From Scopulibacillus darangshiensis (lineage in GTDB: Bacteria > Bacillota > Bacilli > Bacillales > Sporolactobacillaceae), in contig NZ_SLXK01000028.1 in the NCBI RefSeq assembly GCF_004341035.1, positions 1 to 55,825 on the forward strand: DNA of 55,825 nt. Direction: 5' to 3'. Shown in pieces: positions 1-7,040 of this stretch. Both the position numbers and the translations under genes were made by a program. The notes under the pieces are model-generated. The model was given only the letters and a program-made list of their open reading frames with translations. It ran no database searches and had not been told where the DNA came from. Within the stretch, counting starts at the first letter, position 1. The number at the start of each line of letters is the position of its first letter.

Positions 1-2
1 TA

Positions 3-41
3 GAAAAACACCTTCAAATTCCGAAATAAATGAAGGCGTTT
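3..41 (-). terminator. Terminator-like inverted repeat at the window edge
   Basis: An 11-bp inverted repeat (AAACACCTTCA with TGAAGGCGTTT, one mismatch) is followed on the minus strand by a T-run. It looks like an intrinsic terminator, probably for a gene outside the window or as a bidirectional barrier. Confidence 0.4.
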
Positions 42-78
42 GCCAATTTTCATCCAAATTGCTTCTTCGGTTAGTCCT

Positions 79-405
79 ATGAATAATCCGGGTTTAGGTT
101 TGCTAATTAATTCCTGCTTTTTGCTTACCTTATTTATTTATAAGAAATCCTTCAATATCCCTAACAAATATCTCTCTTTATTTTCAATAATTGTCCTATT
201 AATACTTATTGTTTGCAGTGTCTTGGAATACCAATTTGGCAATCAATTATTTCATGTCTTAGGAAGCTCTCACGACGCGAATTCTGTTATTTATAGATAT
301 CCTGTTTTAAACGTTTATACAAATTCTCTTTTATTTAATCTATATACTTTTGTTGGCCTATACAGCATAAGTGCCCTAATTGGTTTTTTTCTCAGATTTT
401 TTTGA
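79..405 (+). CDS. Hypothetical small membrane protein
   Basis: I do not recognise this gene. The frame encodes about 108 residues from the ATG at 79, or 121 from a TTG at 40. Three to four very hydrophobic stretches lie around residues 5-20, 30-50 and 90-108, with a short polar loop containing GSSHDANS between them. That suggests a small integral membrane protein. No convincing ribosome binding site precedes either start, and the segment overlaps the terminator-like repeat at the window edge. It may be a remnant or may belong to a locus that continues to the left. Confidence 0.3.
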   Translation: MNNPGLGLLINSCFLLTLFIYKKSFNIPNKYLSLFSIIVLLILIVCSVLEYQFGNQLFHVLGSSHDANSVIYRYPVLNVYTNSLLFNLYTFVGLYSISALIGFFLRFF

Positions 406-579
406 AAACAAAACATTTAAATGTAAAAGCATAGTTGGACACCTATATATATGGCCTAGGGTGACTTATAACATTTAAGGGGACCATTCACATTTAGTAT
501 AAAGGCCACTTTACGCCGAATAGACATTGAAATAAGCTATTTGGTATTATATTTATATATACCTTAGGGAGTCGGTTAT

Positions 580-987
580 ATGAATACCGAAATATATAAT
601 AAAATTGAAGACTTTTTAGTGAGCAAGTTAAATCCTTCTTATATTATAGTGTTCGGTTCTCAAGCGAAAGACACTGCCCGTAAAGACAGTGATTTGGATG
701 TGGCTTTTTATAAGGAAGATCAAAACATCTCTTCGTATGAGACGTTTCTTTTAGCCCAAGATTTAGCTGATATTATTAAAATAGATGTTGATTTGATTGA
801 TCTGCAAAAGGCATCTACGGTTTTTAAAGCACAAATTTATTCAACAGGGAATGTGATTTTTTCAAAAGATGACACCCTGTTAAAAATTCACCAGATGACT
901 GCGCTTAGTATGTATGCAAAATTGAATGAAGAACGCGAACCCATCTTAAAGCATATTAATGAAAGTGGGTCAATCTATGGAAAATGA
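580..987 (+). CDS. mntA: MntA-family nucleotidyltransferase antitoxin
   Basis: A 135-residue minimal nucleotidyltransferase. The motif GSx10DxD is present as G26 S27 with D38 and D40 (FGSQAK...DSDLD), the metal and nucleotide binding site of this fold. The next gene encodes a HEPN protein, and the two overlap. In characterised MntA/HepT systems the nucleotidyltransferase neutralises the toxin by adding AMP to a tyrosine of HepT. That activity is inferred here from family and gene order. The ATG at 580 follows GGGAGTCGG. The pair stands alone between a membrane ORF and a terminator, as expected for a mobile toxin-antitoxin cassette. Confidence 0.85.
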   Translation: MNTEIYNKIEDFLVSKLNPSYIIVFGSQAKDTARKDSDLDVAFYKEDQNISSYETFLLAQDLADIIKIDVDLIDLQKASTVFKAQIYSTGNVIFSKDDTLLKIHQMTALSMYAKLNEEREPILKHINESGSIYGK

Positions 988-1381
988 TGTGATATTAAAC
1001 AAAATTAATGTGATTGAACGCTGCGTACAACGTGTCAAGGAAGTATACGCAAACAAGCCATCCAACCTGAAAGATTATACGAAGCAGGATTCGATTATTC
1101 TAAATATCCAGAGGGCTTGTGAGGCTTCCATTGACCTAGCTATGCATATCATTTCGGAAAAGCGGCTTGGTTTACCGCAAACAAGCAGGGATGCTTTTGA
1201 TCTCTTAAAAACATATGATGTTATTGACAAAGCTGTTGCCATACGATTAAAAGCTATGGTAGGATTTCGGAACATTGCTGTACATGACTACCAAGAAATC
1301 AATTTAGATATACTTAAACAAATAATAGAGAAACATACAGGCGATTTTACTGATTATACAAAACAAATCATAAAATATTAA
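977..1381 (+). CDS. hepT: HepT-like HEPN ribonuclease toxin
   Basis: An all-helical HEPN-domain protein of 134 residues, partner of the preceding nucleotidyltransferase. The diagnostic HepT motif RX4HXY is intact as R98-N-I-A-V-H103-D-Y105. R and H are the presumed RNase catalytic residues and the tyrosine is the presumed AMPylation target. The longest frame begins at 959, but the ATG at 977 (MENDVILNK) is better placed after AAAGTGGGT and gives an 11-bp overlap with mntA, which suggests translational coupling. A strong terminator follows the stop codon immediately, so mntA-hepT forms a two-gene transcript. Confidence 0.85.
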   Translation: MENDVILNKINVIERCVQRVKEVYANKPSNLKDYTKQDSIILNIQRACEASIDLAMHIISEKRLGLPQTSRDAFDLLKTYDVIDKAVAIRLKAMVGFRNIAVHDYQEINLDILKQIIEKHTGDFTDYTKQIIKY

Positions 1382-1417
1382 AAGTGTCTGACTTCCCCAA
1401 GGTCAGGCACTTTTTTT
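1382..1417 (+). terminator. Terminator of mntA-hepT
   Basis: Hairpin AAGTGTCTGAC / GTCAGGCACTT with an 8-9 nt loop, followed by seven T. It starts directly at the hepT stop. Confidence 0.9.
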
Positions 1418-1558
1418 AGAAGAAAAGCAGGAAAAAGCAAAGAATTGATAGAAATATGATAAACAACTGCAAAAATCATTAATTTATAAAAGGGAAACAA
1501 GCGAATAAATGATTTATTACATATAAAAATGCATAATGACGCAGAAAGGGGTGCTTGT

Positions 1559-2332
1559 TTGTTCGTTGAAGAAAGGCGTCAGAAGATACTTGAATACCTC
1601 ACACAGAAGGGCAGGCTGCAGACAAAGCAGCTCGTCTCAATGTTAGATGTATCGATTGATACGATTAGAAGAGATTTGCTTGATATGGAAGCACGAAAGT
1701 TATTAAAGCGAACGCATGGCGGTGCGATATCAATGAAGAACGGGGATATGCTGCAAGACCCAAGCAGCCTTATTTATCAGGAAGGATCTCCTGAACAGAA
1801 AGCTGTAGCCAAAGAAGCCGTGGCATATATTCGAAGAGGCGACACTATTTTTATTGGCACATCATTTTTACATCATGTCATGCTCAATTACATACCAAGA
1901 AGTGAACCGTTTACAGTTGTTACAAACGGATTGAAAATCGCCGATGTGTTAAAAGACTATGAACATATTGATACGTACCTTATAGGAGGTAAAATAAAGC
2001 CATCTGGCAGCATCGTAGACGCCTTTGCGATTGAGTTTTTGAAAGGTCTCAAAATTGACCTTTGCTATCTTGCCGGGGAAGGACTTACCCCCAGTCGCGG
2101 GTTAAGTACGACGGCAAGCGAAGATGCGGTGCTATTGAGGACCGCCGCCGAAGTTTCCGGGCAAATCATTTGCATGGCAACGCACGAAAGGCTTGGGAAC
2201 GAGGCTTTTGCTCGAGTGTTATCATTGGACCATATAGATACAGTCATTACTGATTGGGAAGCCCCTAAGGATGAATTGCAAAGAATCTTTGAACAAGGCG
2301 CTGAGGTAATTGTTGTGGGGGATGAAAAATAA
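1559..2332 (+). CDS. DeoR-family transcriptional regulator
   Basis: A sugar-metabolism type repressor of the DeoR/GlpR family. The N-terminal helix-turn-helix covers about residues 1-57 (ERRQKILEYL... VSIDTIRRDLLDME) and the DeoRC sensor domain about 80-230, with the typical VVTNGLKIA and LIGGKIKPSG segments. The longest frame starts at 1529. The TTG at 1559 has AGAAAGGGG seven bases upstream and gives the family-typical beginning MFVEERRQKIL, about 257 residues. No kinase, aldolase or transporter lies beside it, so its target and effector (usually a phosphosugar) cannot be read from context. It may act at a distance or be left over from a lost operon. Confidence 0.88.
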   Translation: MFVEERRQKILEYLTQKGRLQTKQLVSMLDVSIDTIRRDLLDMEARKLLKRTHGGAISMKNGDMLQDPSSLIYQEGSPEQKAVAKEAVAYIRRGDTIFIGTSFLHHVMLNYIPRSEPFTVVTNGLKIADVLKDYEHIDTYLIGGKIKPSGSIVDAFAIEFLKGLKIDLCYLAGEGLTPSRGLSTTASEDAVLLRTAAEVSGQIICMATHERLGNEAFARVLSLDHIDTVITDWEAPKDELQRIFEQGAEVIVVGDEK

Positions 2333-2572
2333 GCTGATATTTCGTCAAAAGTCACCCTATAGTTGCTTTTTTATTGCAAAATTTGAAACCATCCCACTGA
2401 TTTCCTATGATTACAGACACAAAGGGGCTTTAGCTGGCACGATTCGACTTAGTTAGATATGACTTAAGTTGTGTTTTTTGAAAAACAATTTTATTTTCAA
2501 ATTTTTCTGTTAGTCTAGTATTATACAAAAGAGAGATTTATAATTTGATGTGCGTGAAAGCGTTCTTACACC

Positions 2573-2599
2573 AGAAAAAAACCGGCTCTTAGGCCGGCC
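2573..2599 (-). terminator. Terminator of the phr gene
   Basis: On the minus strand the stem CCGGC-CTAAGA-GCCGG is followed by a run of seven T, about 30 bp downstream of the phr stop. Confidence 0.8.
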
Positions 2600-2627
2600 C
2601 AATAATAGTCTTTTGATGTGAATTATC

Positions 2628-2879
2628 TCAAACTTCAGATTCTTTGGCGGTGCGGACACTGCCGTGCTCAGCAAGAAACTTTCCAGGAGAACGGACACTG
2701 CCATGTTCCGCCAATTTTTGATCAGAAGTACGAACACTGCCATGCTCGGCCAATTGTAGATCATGGGTACGGACACTGCCATGTTCGGCACTGAAATCTC
2801 CTGAATTAAAAGAAAAAGCGGCGGCACCAACCAAACCAAGCCCAAGGACACTAGTGAGAAATACACGTTTTAACACCAT
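2628..2879 (-). CDS. phr: Phr-type pheromone precursor with four tandem signal units
   Basis: An 83-residue secreted precursor. A positively charged N-terminus and hydrophobic core (about residues 1-22) form an export signal. The rest is four tandem 13-residue units, each beginning AEHGSVR: AEHGSVRTHDLQL, AEHGSVRTSDQKL, AEHGSVRSPGKFL and AEHGSVRTAKESEV. Phr peptides of Bacillus are exported, trimmed to penta- or hexapeptides, re-imported by Opp and bind Rap proteins. The divergent rap gene next door makes that role likely here. The mature peptide is probably within EHGSVRT (inference). The ATG has a perfect AAGGAGG six bases upstream. A TATAAT box lies upstream on the minus strand. Canonical Phr precursors usually carry one signal, so the four copies are unusual. 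Confidence 0.8.
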   Translation of the reverse strand: MVLKRVFLTSVLGLGLVGAAAFSFNSGDFSAEHGSVRTHDLQLAEHGSVRTSDQKLAEHGSVRSPGKFLAEHGSVRTAKESEV

Positions 2880-2908
2880 TATGAGCCTCCTTAATCAAGA
2901 TATGACAA

Positions 2909-2953
2909 CTATCGACATATTCATTATACCAAAATGTACTAATTTGTCGATAG
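2909..2953. promoter_or_regulatory. Inverted repeat between rap and phr; phr promoter
   Basis: CTATCGACA (2909-2917) and TGTCGATAG (2945-2953) form perfect 9-bp arms 27 bp apart in the divergent rap/phr intergenic region. On the minus strand the right arm supplies a TCGACA -35-like element, 16 bp before TATAAT, so the repeat brackets the probable phr promoter. It looks like an operator for a dimeric or looping regulator. Which protein binds it is unknown. Confidence 0.55.
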
Positions 2954-2997
2954 AAATTTATGAATTTTTTAATTTTTTTGTTGAGAGGAGTAATTTT

Positions 2998-4086
2998 ATG
3001 ACAACGAAAGCTGTGTCTTGCGAAAGTGTAAGTAAGGTGTTAGGCCTTTGGCACAATGCTTTAATTCGTAATCAGCTAAATGAAGCGATTCAGTATAAAG
3101 ACGATGTGGAAAACATCATTATGGACATGGAACAGGATCAAACGATTTTACTTTATTATTCGCTGCTGGTTTTAAGGCATAATTTATTAACTAATAATGC
3201 AGAAACACCTAACCAATATTTAAAATCCATCAAACCTTTTGAAGAAAAAATGGGTTCACTGTTAACCTACTATTACCACTTATTTACTGGGATGCATAAA
3301 TCAGCAGAGAGACGATATGGTGAAGCATTGGATCACTACACAGCTGCAGAAGAGAAATTAATTGACATTCCGGATGATATGGAGAAAGGTGAATTTCATT
3401 ACCGGGTGGCATCGGTCTACTATCATATTAGGCAAACAATGTTAGCTTACAAACATGTCAAACAAGCGAAAGCCATTTTTGATACGGACAAAGATTATGG
3501 GAAAAAAAGTGCTGATTGTGATAACTTGCTTGGCCTCTGTTACATTTTAAATAAAAATTTCGGGTTAGCTGAGAAGCACTTAAGGCAGGCATTTGAGACA
3601 GCGGAGCTTTTTAAAGATGAGGAATTGAAGCTGCACATTTACTACAATTTAGGTTTCCTATATGCCGAGAAAAAGGAACCTGACCATGCCATTGACTACT
3701 TGAACAAGGTGCATGCAGCCGGCTTCAACAAGGTCAGAACCCCGTTCCTTTTAGCCAGGGAATATTTTAAAATCGCTAAATCGGATAAGGCTTTCGAAAT
3801 GATTGACAAGGGTCTTAAGGTTTGCGAAGAAACGAATAATGTTGAATATCGGCATCACTATAGTATTTTAAGAGCGTTTAACGATGGTTCAAGTGATGAT
3901 GAGATTGAGTCCGCGGTAAAAGAGGGTATGACATATTTTAAAAAGCATCGCCTTAATGGTTATGTTAATGATTATTCAAGTCAGTTGGCATATTACTTTT
4001 GTGAAAGAGAAAATCACGAGAAAGCAAGCCGCTATTTCCGGTCGGCTTATGAGAGCAGGGAGACAGAAGGGCTTTTTATAAGTTAG
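2998..4086 (+). CDS. rap: Rap-family TPR regulator or phosphatase
   Basis: A 362-residue tetratricopeptide protein of the RRNPP group. It lacks a DNA-binding helix-turn-helix. The N-terminal 70 residues look like the three-helix bundle of Rap proteins. The rest is TPR helices (for example YHYRVASVYYHIRQ, DCDNLLGLCYIL, HIYYNLGFLYAEKKEPDHAIDYL). Rap proteins dephosphorylate Spo0F or block ComA-type response regulators and are inhibited by their Phr peptide. The target here is not determinable from sequence. The frame is open back to 2854, but the ATG at 2998 is preceded by GAGAGGAG with a seven-base gap, and earlier starts would overlap phr. The length fits the family (about 360-380). Transcription diverges from phr, unlike the tandem rap-phr order usual in B. 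subtilis. Confidence 0.82.
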   Translation: MTTKAVSCESVSKVLGLWHNALIRNQLNEAIQYKDDVENIIMDMEQDQTILLYYSLLVLRHNLLTNNAETPNQYLKSIKPFEEKMGSLLTYYYHLFTGMHKSAERRYGEALDHYTAAEEKLIDIPDDMEKGEFHYRVASVYYHIRQTMLAYKHVKQAKAIFDTDKDYGKKSADCDNLLGLCYILNKNFGLAEKHLRQAFETAELFKDEELKLHIYYNLGFLYAEKKEPDHAIDYLNKVHAAGFNKVRTPFLLAREYFKIAKSDKAFEMIDKGLKVCEETNNVEYRHHYSILRAFNDGSSDDEIESAVKEGMTYFKKHRLNGYVNDYSSQLAYYFCERENHEKASRYFRSAYESRETEGLFIS

Positions 4087-4280
4087 GGACCTTTGTCGGA
4101 AATATAATAGGGTTTTAGCGCCACATCGGTATTATTTATTGCCTTGGCACTCATTTTATCTGATTGTTCCTCAAAATCGTCCGGAAGCGGCGATGTAGGA
4201 ACACTCCATATATTGGGGGTTCCGAAGATCGCATATTTCCTTATTCCTGCATCTTTTTTTAAGCAACAATCTTTAGCCAT
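4083..4280 (-). CDS. Hypothetical 65-residue protein
   Basis: I do not recognise it. A 65-residue open frame on the minus strand (begins MAKDCCLKKDAGIRKYAIFG) runs tail to tail into rap, overlapping its stop. There is no clear Shine-Dalgarno sequence before the ATG and no membrane segment. Composition is plausible for a protein (CC pair, proline-rich centre), but random occurrence is possible. Confidence 0.25.
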   Translation of the reverse strand: MAKDCCLKKDAGIRKYAIFGTPNIWSVPTSPLPDDFEEQSDKMSAKAINNTDVALKPYYISDKGP

Positions 4281-4369
4281 TTATTTATAAATGACTAAAA
4301 AAGATTCCAAAATAAGATAGCCAAGCGCACTTATTTAGTAGGCATTAGTTTATTTTTCTAAAAAATGTT

Positions 4370-4527
4370 GTATAATGAATGTGGAAATATTCATAACATA
4401 TAAAAGACCAGAGATGGTACCAACATCTCCGGTCGAGCAATAAGACGATACCCTTCAAAGGGGGCAGCGTCGGTTTTGATCAAAGAATAGACCTCTCCAA
4501 GCCGCAAAACTCGGGGGTCTATTTTTT
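4370..4527 (+). ncRNA. Structured RNA with three hairpins and its own terminator
   Basis: TATAAT at 4371-4376 is followed by three hairpins: P1 at 4406-4434 (GACCAGAGATG with CATCTCCGGTC), P2 at 4444-4471 (GACG..CCC TTCAAA GGG..CGTC), and a terminator at 4486-4523 (AATAGACC with GGTCTATT, then six T). On the minus strand P1 is also terminator-like. The pattern resembles, from memory, the non-coding part of type I toxin loci with holin-like peptides, where toxin mRNA and antisense RNA overlap. I find no toxin peptide beside it. It could instead be a leader for ppaC, whose start lies 115 bp downstream. Confidence 0.45.
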
Positions 4528-4642
4528 GTCTTTTCTTATATATGTCAACGTTCTAATCAATACATTTAATCCTTCGTATCTTGAGATTATCAAAGTTTTT
4601 ATTCATAATAGATAAGGAAATAGACTACGTGAGGTGAAAAAT

Positions 4643-5569
4643 ATGGATAAAGTACTTGTCTTCGGACATAAAAGCCCGGATACAGACACAATTTGCTCTG
4701 CCATCGCTTATGTTGATTTAAAAACTCAATTAGGAGTTAAAGCTGAAGCGGTTTGTTTAGGTCCAGTCAATGAAGAAACCCAATTTGCACTGGATTATTT
4801 TAAAGTGGATGCGCCCCGGCAAATTGAAACGGCGGCAAATGAAACAGAGGCTGTCATTTTGGTAGATCATAATGAACGCCAGCAAAGTGTATCTGATATT
4901 GATAAAGTTCGTGTACTAGAAGTAATTGATCATCACCGCATCTCTAATTTTGAAACGAATGATCCTTTGTATTACAGAGCTGAGCCGGTTGGGTGTACCG
5001 CAACGATTATAAAAAAACTATATAAAGAAAACGGAGCAGTCATAAGTAAAGAGATAGCTGGGTTAATGCTATCAGCTATCATTTCTGATTCGCTGTTATT
5101 TAAATCGCCAACATGTACGGAAGAAGATATCGCTGCAGCAGAAGAATTGGCCGAGATAGCTGAAGTGAATGCTGAAGAGTATGGATTAGCCATGTTAAAA
5201 GCAGGAGCTGATTTAAGTAAAAAGACCATTGACCAGCTGATTTCCCTTGATGCAAAAGAATTTCAAATGGGGGAACACAAAGTTGAGATTGCCCAGGTTA
5301 ATGCAGTGGACACAAACGATGTTCTTGATCGCCAAACGGAAGTAGAGGCAGCAATTTCACGAGTTATTGATGAGAAAGAATTAGATTTATTCTTATTTGT
5401 AGTGACTGATATATTAAACAATGACTCGATCGCAATCGCGCTTGGCAACAAAGCTCATGCAGCCGAGAAAGCCTTTAATGTTTCGCTCGCGGGTAACAGA
5501 GTCATTCTAAAAGATGTTGTATCACGCAAAAAGCAAATCGTCCCTAATTTAACCGCCGTTCTTGGATAA
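4643..5569 (+). CDS. ppaC: Manganese-dependent inorganic pyrophosphatase
   Basis: A family II (DHH) pyrophosphatase, 308 residues, which hydrolyses pyrophosphate to phosphate in the cytosol and pulls biosynthetic reactions forward. Metal-binding motifs are visible in order: GHKSPDTDT near the N-terminus, VDHNE at about 75, and DHHR at about 97 (the DHH signature). The DHHA2 domain ends with the substrate-binding SRKKQIVP. The ATG at 4643 is chosen over a GTG at 4634 because GAGGTG sits six bases upstream and the length then matches B. subtilis PpaC (309). Monocistronic, with a strong terminator downstream. Confidence 0.95.
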   Translation: MDKVLVFGHKSPDTDTICSAIAYVDLKTQLGVKAEAVCLGPVNEETQFALDYFKVDAPRQIETAANETEAVILVDHNERQQSVSDIDKVRVLEVIDHHRISNFETNDPLYYRAEPVGCTATIIKKLYKENGAVISKEIAGLMLSAIISDSLLFKSPTCTEEDIAAAEELAEIAEVNAEEYGLAMLKAGADLSKKTIDQLISLDAKEFQMGEHKVEIAQVNAVDTNDVLDRQTEVEAAISRVIDEKELDLFLFVVTDILNNDSIAIALGNKAHAAEKAFNVSLAGNRVILKDVVSRKKQIVPNLTAVLG

Positions 5570-5615
5570 AGAGATATCCTTGGATTTATTGGATAGAGGT
5601 CAATATTTCGTGATA

Positions 5616-5663
5616 TCAAAAAAGGCCCTAATTCGGTTATATTCACCGAATAAGGGCTTTTTA
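5616..5663. terminator. Bidirectional terminator after ppaC
   Basis: Long stem AAAGGCCCTAATTCGGT / ACCGAATAAGGGCTTTTT, with A-run and T-run on both sides. It can serve ppaC and the minus-strand pseudogene that follows. Confidence 0.85.
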
Positions 5664-5714
5664 ATATTGGCTGATTCCTGTTTATTCGTATTTTGAATTA
5701 ATTCTAATCTACTT

Positions 5715-5980
5715 CTATTTCAGCACCCATTCATACGTACCGGCAACACTCCATGCAAAGTTTTGAAAGGTTGTCTTCGCCGAATTACGCGGATCCCCGT
5801 TAACCTTTATTCTAAAGTAAACATTGGTTCCGTCGTATGCATAATAAAGTGATGGAAATGTTGAATTACCAAATTACCAACTAAATCCGTACTTGCTGGA
5901 GATTCATCCCCGACGGTGTTAAAGTACGGCTGCCCGTTAAGAGAAATAGCCGAAAATTGGCTATCGCTTGGAAACGGCAC
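5715..5980 (-). pseudogene. Frameshifted spore-surface-type protein (8-bp duplication)
   Basis: The frame starts at GTG 5980 after GGAGGTG and reads MPFPSDSQFSAISLNGQPYF... to DLVGN, then leaves frame. The true continuation in the next frame is STFPSLYYAYDGTNVYFRIK followed by VNGDPRNSAKTTFQNFAWSVAGTYEWVLK. The shift is explained exactly by a perfect tandem duplication of ATTACCAA at 5865-5872 and 5873-5880; removing one copy restores the frame. I recall related proteins of unknown function that continue well beyond the GTYEW segment. Here a stop follows, and a further related stretch (LELIQNTNKQ) appears in another frame, so the 3' part also looks decayed. An AACTATAA palindrome with a sigma-K-like CATATTATA lies upstream at 6008-6028. 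Confidence 0.7.
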
Positions 5981-5999
5981 GATCTTCACCTCCATATAA

Positions 6000-6423
6000 A
6001 AAGTCCATAACTATAATATGTTTATAGTTTTAATGAACAAATGAAAAGACACTTGTGGCAAAAAAGAACAATGTTTAAAAGCGGAAAGGTAATTAGTATG
6101 AAAATAAAAAATGCATGGCCAATGAACAGTTATTTATCTATGCCATAAAATAAGAATGAAGCGGAACAAACGACTATTTATGAGCTTCGATGGAAAAGAA
6201 ATCAAAGAATATCACATTGCATAAGGCTAAGGTAAACCGAAGGGATCTGGCATAAGCTTTATCAGAGGGGGATAGGGTCGTATGTTTTTAGACGGAGCTA
6301 ATATTTGACATGGGTTAAACAATGACCTGGGGATATTCAGGGGGAGACAAGAAAAGAATATTAGACGAATCGGAGCAGTAACGAAACTACCTTGAGGTAA
6401 ATAAATATTTATAACATAAAAAA
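6000..6423. other. Non-coding stretch without an intact gene
   Basis: I see no supportable gene here. Short plus-strand frames (for example a 22-codon ATG frame near 6157 ending in EYHIA) break quickly. The stretch may be a decayed gene. It contains the putative upstream palindrome of the pseudogene (6008-6028) and ends in a terminator. Confidence 0.4.
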
Positions 6424-6456
6424 GCAGGCTGCTACTCTTGTTCACAGCCTGTTTTT
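6420..6456 (+). terminator. Intrinsic terminator
   Basis: AGCAGGCTG / CAGCCTG hairpin followed by TTTTT on the plus strand. No intact gene lies immediately upstream on this strand. Confidence 0.6.
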
Positions 6457-6488
6457 AGGATTCCATCGCTGCTACTCTTGTTCACAGC
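6428..6488 (+). repeat. Short 21-bp direct repeat
   Basis: GCTGCTACTCTTGTTCACAG plus one base occurs at 6428-6448 and again at 6468-6488, a 40-bp period. The first copy is the terminator loop; the second is probably a partial duplication of it. Confidence 0.7.
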
Positions 6489-6514
6489 TTGGAAGCTTAT
6501 CTTTTACTTAGAGA

Positions 6515-6895
6515 TTATAGGGTTCCAGTGGTTCCTTCTTCTCCTAAGCAAGCAATACCGGCAATGCTGCGGCAATCCTCAATAAATGTCCGTCTTACTG
6601 TCGTTACTGGCGATGTTCCGGTCATCATCTCGAAGCTGAATACTGCACAGCAGTTGTCACGATCGAAATTTTCCAAAGTGAATTCCGTTGGAACGCCGGT
6701 TCCATCAAGAGACACTGGCTGAGCTGCACCTTTGTTTTTAATTAACAACCTTTGCCGGCCGCCATTTGTACAAAAGTCACTTACTCTTCTGTCATCAAGT
6801 TGAGCTAACAGTTCACAAACACAGCCTTTGCATTTTGTGTTTGCAGATTCTGTTTTACCGCTGCAGCCGCAACCGTCATTAAATAAGCTACTCAT
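6515..6895 (-). CDS. Cysteine-rich spore coat-like protein (CotZ/ExsY type candidate)
   Basis: A 126-residue protein with 11 cysteines. They cluster near the N-terminus (CGCSGKTESANTKCKGCVCE), in a central NCC pair, and in the C-terminal EDCRSIAGIACL segment. CotY, CotZ and ExsY of Bacillus crust and exosporium layers share the CxC-rich head and a NCC/IDC-type tail and cross-link by disulfides. The match here is by pattern only. The ATG at 6895 has AAAGGAGTGA six to nine bases upstream. A palindrome (ACCTGAT / ATCAGGT, 6929-6951) lies in the upstream region. It sits in a cluster of other spore-surface-type genes. Confidence 0.65.
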   Translation of the reverse strand: MSSLFNDGCGCSGKTESANTKCKGCVCELLAQLDDRRVSDFCTNGGRQRLLIKNKGAAQPVSLDGTGVPTEFTLENFDRDNCCAVFSFEMMTGTSPVTTVRRTFIEDCRSIAGIACLGEEGTTGTL

Positions 6896-6928
6896 TATAT
6901 TTTCACTCCTTTAGAATGAGATACATGT

Positions 6929-6951
6929 ACCTGATTCTAAAATCATCAGGT
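6929..6951. promoter_or_regulatory. Palindrome upstream of the coat-like gene
   Basis: ACCTGAT (6929-6935) and ATCAGGT (6945-6951) are perfect inverted arms in the divergent region between the coat-like gene and the glycosyltransferase. It could be an operator or an mRNA hairpin. Confidence 0.35.
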
Positions 6952-7040
6952 AATATACTATATTAAAAGTTGACATTTACTGTATGGATAAATAACACGG
7001 GTTTGCAAAAAAGACTCTTGACTATAAAAGGTGTGGTCAA

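Noticed and set aside
470-535. Possible end of an IS21-like insertion sequence (GGCCACTTTACGCCGAA)
   Set aside because: Only a short resemblance from memory; no transposase remnant or matching second end is visible.
6227-6445. 72-codon minus-strand frame
   Set aside because: No start signal; proline-rich random-looking sequence running through the terminator hairpin.
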